DNA of 11,025 bases from Verrucomicrobiota bacterium (GTDB taxonomy: Bacteria > Verrucomicrobiota > Verrucomicrobiia > Verrucomicrobiales > Akkermansiaceae), in NCBI GenBank assembly GCA_026397695.1, contig JAPLUJ010000566.1, positions 1-11,025 on the forward strand, given 5' to 3'. Positions 7,946 through 11,025 of this stretch are shown piece by piece. Position numbers and translations under genes: made by a program. The notes under the pieces were generated by a model. The model saw nothing but the letters and a program-made list of their open reading frames with translations. It was not told the origin of the DNA and searched no databases. Position 1 is the first letter of the stretch, and each line of letters starts with the position of its first letter.

Positions 7946-7990
7946 TTATTATACAACGCGCGGCAATGGTCCTTATTATACAACGTGCGG
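7946..7990 (-). repeat. Tandem 18-bp direct repeat with consensus -10 boxes upstream of the DUF433 operon
   Basis: The 18-bp unit TTATTATACAACGCGCGG (plus strand, 7946-7963) recurs at 7973-7990 with one change (C to T), a period of 27 bp. On the minus strand each copy reads CCGCRCGTTGTATAATAA and contains a perfect TATAAT (7953-7948 and 7980-7975). No good -35 box lies 17 bases upstream of either. The repeats face the DUF433 start at 7880, so they may be tandem promoters, an antitoxin-binding operator, or both. They are AT-rich inside GC-rich surroundings. The repetition is certain; the function is inferred. Confidence 0.55.
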
Positions 7991-8070
7991 TATTAGAAGG
8001 GACAAATGCTGCCCGGAAGGGTCGAACTCCCTCTGGACGGTGTGGATGTCACTTGAATTCATCAAGAACG

Positions 8071-8398
8071 TCTTACGCCACGGTCTTGCCGATGAGCAAC
8101 AGCCGCAGGCCGTTGAGGCACACCAGCACGGTACTGCCTTCATGGCCGACGACGCCTAACGGCAAGGCCAGCGCAAATCCAAGGGCCGCGCCGACAAGCG
8201 CCACGATCACGGTGCTGGAGAATATCAGGTTCTGCAGCAACACGCGTTTCGCCCTCCGGGTGTGCGCTAACAAAAGCGGGATGTTCTCCAGGCGGTCGTC
8301 CATCAGCACGATGTCCGCCGTTTCCATCGCGACGTCGGTGCCCGCCGCGCCCATCGCCACCCCAATGTCGGACATGGCCAGGGCCGGCGCGTCGTTCA
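8071..8398 (-). repeat. Long direct repeat, left copy (3' end of metal ATPase gene)
   Basis: This segment aligns without gaps to 10698-11025, offset 2627, with 11 mismatches in 328 bases counted by eye (96.6 % identity). The identity starts exactly 2 bases beyond the stop codon in both copies; flanking sequence on the low-coordinate side is unrelated. The repeat probably extends to about 8519, but its counterpart there lies outside the window. Confidence 0.9.
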
Positions 8399-8519
8399 CG
8401 CCGTCACCCACCATCATCACCACGCCCTCCTGCTTCAATTGACGGATCACATGCAGTTTGTCCTCGGGCAACAACTCGGCGTGCACCTCAGCCTTCATCC
8501 CGATCTGGAGGCAGGCTTC
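8073..8519 (-). pseudogene. Truncated C-terminal fragment of a P1B-type heavy-metal ATPase
   Basis: About 149 codons of the C-terminal end of a metal-transporting P-type ATPase. It starts around EACLQIGMKAEVHAELLPED. The hinge motif GDGVNDAPAL and the last transmembrane segments follow, ending LLLIGKTVA. The last membrane helix carries HEGST, the signature of the P1B-4 subgroup (cobalt, iron or zinc export). The phosphorylation motif DKTG, the actuator domain and the first membrane helices are missing, so it cannot pump. Homology breaks off near 8520: the open frame continues upstream to 8684, but that part does not resemble an ATPase. The stop codon and 2 bases beyond it match a second copy at 10698-11025 with 317 of 328 bases identical and no gaps. 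It is probably a remnant or duplicated target segment. Confidence 0.82.
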
Positions 8520-8695
8520 ACTTGACGGGGGACTGGTGACGCATCGGAAAGGGCTTGGTAACCTGAAATGGGGCGGTCGTGAAATTGGCTGTGTCGATTT
8601 CTTCTGGCCCTGACGTGTGCCGATTGCGCCCAAATCAGCCGTGCTAAACACGCGATTTCCTCGTCGCGCCGCACAAATGAACACTTGATCTTGCC
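8520..8695. other. Leader region of the restriction-modification unit
   Basis: This 176-bp stretch lies between the break in the ATPase fragment and the methyltransferase gene. It has no recognisable gene, no clear terminal inverted repeat and no convincing promoter hexamers. It probably carries the promoter of the methyltransferase and the left junction of the inserted unit, which would lie near 8520. Confidence 0.35.
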
Positions 8696-9910
8696 ATGCT
8701 AGGGTTTGAACCTGTAACTTCCGCCATGCAACCTAATCCACTTCTTACCGCCGCGGAATATTTTGCAGGCATTGGGCTTATGAGGCTTGGGCTCGATCAG
8801 GCCGGCTGGACAACCATTTTTGCAAACGACATCGACGAGAATAAACACCGGATGTATTGCGACCATTTCGGCGATTCACTGGAATTCGTCCTGGGCGATG
8901 TTCATGAAATCAAACCGGAGAGCGTGCCCTCGACCATGCTGGCAACAGCGTCTTTCCCCTGCAATGATTTGTCGCTGGCGGGTGCAAGAAAGGGCTTGGC
9001 CGGACAACACTCGTCTGCATTTTGGGGATTCGTCCGGATTATCGAGAAAATGGGCACCCGCCGCCCGCCGCTGATCCTTTTGGAGAATGTCACCGGATTT
9101 CTTACCTCACAAGGTGGCGCTGATTTCCGGGAGGCTCTCCTTGCGCTGAACCGCTTCGGATATGGCGTTGATGCATTTATCATCGATGCTGCAAGATTTG
9201 TGCCACAAAGCCGCCAGCGATTGTTTGTTGTCGGTGAACGTGGAGCCAGATCATACGTGGAGGACTCCCCGTCGTTACTACAGAGTGATCTTCGTCCGGC
9301 AGCACTCGCCGATTTTATTTTGTGGCATCCTGACATCCAATGGAATTTACGGACACTTCCTTCGTTGCCAATGCATGACTGCAAGCTCGATAGCGTGATT
9401 GAGGAACTTTCACCAAATTCCACTGCTTGGTGGAGCAAAGATCGTTGTCAATATCTCCTCAATCAAATGAGTCCCAAGCATCGAACCATAGCGGACAAGA
9501 TGATCAAAGCTCCAGAACGTTCGTATGCCACTGTATTTCGTAGAGTCCGTGCCACGGGTTCCATGGCGGAGTTGCGAACTGATGGAATCGCAGGCTGTCT
9601 TCGAACTCCCCGTGGTGGAAGCGGTCGTCAGATTTTGTTCGTTGCCGGTTGTGGAAAGTTCTCGGTTCGGCTTCTCACTGCGCGGGAGTGTGCCCGCCTG
9701 ATGGGTGCAGACAACTTCCGGCTGAAAGTACCACTCAATCAAGCTCTCTTTGGATTTGGAGACGCCGTATGCGTGCCCGTTATTCGATGGATTGCTGACA
9801 ATTACCTCACCCCTCTCGCCATCGAACGCCTTGCCGAACCCGAACAGAAACCAGCAATCAAACGATCCGTCAAATATGGCAACACCAAGAAAGATTACCA
9901 AAGTTGCTAA
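8696..9910 (+). CDS. C5-cytosine DNA methyltransferase (Dcm family, Type II R-M)
   Basis: A 404-residue S-adenosylmethionine-dependent enzyme that methylates carbon 5 of cytosine at a specific site. All main motifs are visible in order: motif I FAGIG (23-27), motif IV FPCN with catalytic Cys89, motif VI ENV (130-132), and motif VIII QSRQRLF (171-177). A target recognition region of about 150 residues follows, then motif IX RECARLMG (330-337) and motif X QALFGFGDAV (349-358). Length is typical. The ATG at 8726 (MQPNPLLTAAEYF) is an equally good start and would remove 10 residues without family similarity; neither has a clear Shine-Dalgarno. The gene overlaps the next one by 35 bp, and the pair is lower in GC than its surroundings, consistent with transfer. 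It should protect DNA from the neighbouring nuclease. The recognised sequence cannot be read from the protein. Confidence 0.92.
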   Translation: MLGFEPVTSAMQPNPLLTAAEYFAGIGLMRLGLDQAGWTTIFANDIDENKHRMYCDHFGDSLEFVLGDVHEIKPESVPSTMLATASFPCNDLSLAGARKGLAGQHSSAFWGFVRIIEKMGTRRPPLILLENVTGFLTSQGGADFREALLALNRFGYGVDAFIIDAARFVPQSRQRLFVVGERGARSYVEDSPSLLQSDLRPAALADFILWHPDIQWNLRTLPSLPMHDCKLDSVIEELSPNSTAWWSKDRCQYLLNQMSPKHRTIADKMIKAPERSYATVFRRVRATGSMAELRTDGIAGCLRTPRGGSGRQILFVAGCGKFSVRLLTARECARLMGADNFRLKVPLNQALFGFGDAVCVPVIRWIADNYLTPLAIERLAEPEQKPAIKRSVKYGNTKKDYQSC

Positions 9911-10592
9911 AGCTCGATCCGCGGTTGAAGGACAACCGGGCGATGTCGCGGCGATACGCGCTCAGATACAGGCATTCCTACGAACACCAGGAGGCAGCAG
10001 TGGCACCATCGGAGCGTCGAAGTTTGGGGTCTATGCCTTCTACGATTATGATGGTGAGCCCATTTACATCGGGCAAACGTTTGAAGGTTTGGGAGCACGA
10101 ATATCGAGACATCTAACCAACCAACGAACAGACGCTGTAGCGATGAACGTCCTTGATCCGTTCGAAGTCGCCGAGATATGCGTTTGGCCACTTGATCTTG
10201 GTGGTATGTCAACAGCAGAAATGAAAGTGACACTGGACCGCGCGGAATATACCCTTTACCAAAAGGTTATTAATGAATCCCGTTTCAACGCGGTTCTCAA
10301 CGAGAAGAAGCCAGGAATCACCGATTTGATAACTCTTCCAGATTCCTATCGAGCCACGATTATCCCCAATGAAATATTCCCTCAGCGAAAGCATCCGGAT
10401 GTCCGGCTAGCTCGTCGGGCAAGCACAATTGCCTCCCTGGCAAGGGTCATTAGCGAGCGAAAGGTTACCAAGGCGCTGCGAACAACACTTCTCACCCAGG
10501 CAAGGAGGCTGGAGAAACTGGCGGAAGACCGGCTTGCTGAGTTCGCACAACAGCCTGATGAGCCAGACAAGGAACTCGAAAGTGATGATTGA
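9876..10592 (+). CDS. GIY-YIG nuclease, probable Type II restriction endonuclease
   Basis: A 238-residue protein with a GIY-YIG nuclease domain at about residues 48-145: GVY (51-53), YIG (64-66), Arg75 and His79 in ARISRHL, Glu124 in RAEYTLYQ, and Asn138 in RFNAVLN. The Tyr-Tyr-Arg-His-Glu-Asn order is that of the GIY-YIG restriction enzyme Eco29kI, although overall sequence similarity to it is not obvious by eye. A basic N terminus and a C-terminal helical, coiled-coil-like tail (about 180-227) flank the domain. The chosen ATG lies 35 bp inside the methyltransferase gene in another frame. In-frame starts further back (9750) would give 42 residues of unlikely sequence. The tight overlap with a C5-methyltransferase makes a restriction partner the best reading. 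A mismatch-repair or homing role is possible but less likely. Confidence 0.8.
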   Translation: MATPRKITKVAKARSAVEGQPGDVAAIRAQIQAFLRTPGGSSGTIGASKFGVYAFYDYDGEPIYIGQTFEGLGARISRHLTNQRTDAVAMNVLDPFEVAEICVWPLDLGGMSTAEMKVTLDRAEYTLYQKVINESRFNAVLNEKKPGITDLITLPDSYRATIIPNEIFPQRKHPDVRLARRASTIASLARVISERKVTKALRTTLLTQARRLEKLAEDRLAEFAQQPDEPDKELESDD

Positions 10593-10697
10593 ATAAGCTG
10601 CCCACCAGCAAGAGCGGGCATTGCGGCGGCGGCAATTCACCGGGTCGGCAATCCGGGCCTCGCGGACTGCTAGAAATACCGCCACACCGCCCATGGA
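10593..10697. other. Gap between nuclease gene and right ATPase copy
   Basis: These 105 bases separate the convergent ends of the nuclease gene and the right ATPase gene. There is no T-run terminator, no recognisable gene and no similarity by eye to the left flank at 8520-8695. If the R-M unit was inserted, its right junction is expected near 10697. Confidence 0.35.
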
Positions 10698-11025
10698 TCT
10701 TACGCCACGGTCTTGCCGATGAGCAACAGCCGCAGGCCGTTGAGGCAGACCAGCACGGTACTGCCTTCATGGCCGACGACGCCTAACGGCAAGGCCAGCG
10801 CAAACCCGAGGGCCGCGCCGACCAGCGCCACGATCACGGCGCTGGAGAATACCAGGTTCTGCAACAGCACGCGTTTCGCCCGCCGGGTGTGGGCTAACAA
10901 AAGCGGGATGTTCTCCAGGCGGTCGCCCATCAGCACGATGTCCGCCGTTTCCATCGCGACGTCGGTGCCCGCCGCGCCCATCGCCACCCCAATGTCGGAC
11001 ATGGCCAGGGCCGGCGCGTCGTTCA
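10698..11025 (-). repeat. Long direct repeat, right copy (3' end of metal ATPase gene)
   Basis: This is the partner of the segment at 8071-8398, in the same orientation. Eight of the eleven differences are synonymous and three change an amino acid (Asp/Gly, Ile/Val, Thr/Ala). The right end of the match is set by the window edge, not by a true boundary. Confidence 0.9.
10700..11025 (-). CDS. P1B-4-type heavy-metal transporting ATPase, C-terminal end (cut by window edge)
   Basis: The last 108 residues of a P-type ATPase, read from NDAPALAMSDIGVAMG to the stop at 10700; the coding frame is open to the window edge. The NDAPAL part of the hinge motif is followed by two C-terminal membrane helices. 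The last of these carries HEGST, the P1B-4 signature linked to cobalt, iron or zinc export across the inner membrane. Family members are about 600-750 residues, so most of the gene lies to the right. It has the same stop as the truncated copy at 8073-8519. This is more likely the intact gene, but the window does not show the catalytic DKTG motif. The metal specificity is inferred from the subgroup motif alone. No start is assigned. Confidence 0.85.
   Translation of the reverse strand, partial: NDAPALAMSDIGVAMGAAGTDVAMETADIVLMGDRLENIPLLLAHTRRAKRVLLQNLVFSSAVIVALVGAALGFALALPLGVVGHEGSTVLVCLNGLRLLLIGKTVA

Noticed and set aside
7968..8040. CRISPR-like repetition
   Set aside because: There are only two short copies with a 9-base spacer between them and no cas genes in the window.
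7929..8159. Plus-strand frame rich in Tyr and Thr beginning at a TTG
   Set aside because: It reads through the tandem repeat and then antisense through the ATPase fragment. There is no ribosome binding site and no family likeness.
8150..8160. GCCTAACGG in both ATPase copies resembling an integron attC core
   Set aside because: It lies within the coding sequence of a conserved protein, and no complementary core site or attC fold is nearby.
8520..8684. Minus-strand extension of the ATPase fragment up to an ATG at 8684
   Set aside because: The added residues do not resemble an ATPase and appear to be a chance open frame across the truncation junction.
8700..8715. tRNA T-loop-like sequence on the minus strand (GGTTCAAACC) near the methyltransferase start, hinting at a tRNA attachment site
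   Set aside because: Only 3 of 5 stem pairs form, and no acceptor end with CCA, anticodon arm or D arm could be found.

Overview
The window comes from a high-GC Gram-negative-type chromosome. The giant secreted alpha-2-macroglobulin, the compact antitoxin-toxin pairs and the style of the genes suggest Verrucomicrobiota or a related PVC lineage. That placement is inference; there is no rRNA or other phylogenetic marker to confirm it.

Layout. Bases 1-190 (minus) hold the first 63 codons of an aspartate-semialdehyde dehydrogenase gene (asd) that runs off the left edge. A 264-bp divergent intergenic region (191-454) leads to the main gene, 455-6601 (plus), a 2048-residue exported alpha-2-macroglobulin-like protease trap with an intact GCTEQ thioester. 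A hairpin separates it from two small toxin-antitoxin pairs on the minus strand: hicB-hicA (7113-6710) and a DUF433 antitoxin with a DUF5615 PIN-like toxin (7880-7282). In each pair the antitoxin comes first and overlaps the toxin by 4 bp. A tandem 18-bp direct repeat carrying consensus TATAAT boxes lies just upstream of the second pair.

The right third is an island-like arrangement. A truncated 3' end of a P1B-type heavy-metal ATPase gene (about 8071-8519, minus) is followed by a lower-GC two-gene unit on the plus strand. This unit encodes a C5-cytosine DNA methyltransferase (8696-9910) overlapped by a GIY-YIG nuclease (9876-10592), probably a Type II restriction-modification system. Then comes a second, 96.6 % identical copy of the same ATPase 3' end (10698-11025), in the same orientation and leaving the window. 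The restriction-modification unit is therefore bracketed by long direct repeats of a host gene end, which looks like insertion with a long target duplication or a related recombination event.

Functionally, the window combines periplasmic defence against foreign proteases (A2M), two stress or phage-related toxin-antitoxin modules and a restriction-modification system. It reads as an accessory defence-rich stretch beside a housekeeping gene (asd). The points most worth checking are the R-M unit between ATPase repeats, the Eco29kI-like catalytic residue layout of the GIY-YIG protein, and two unusual segments of the macroglobulin: a Trp-dense insert and a Met-rich putative bait region.
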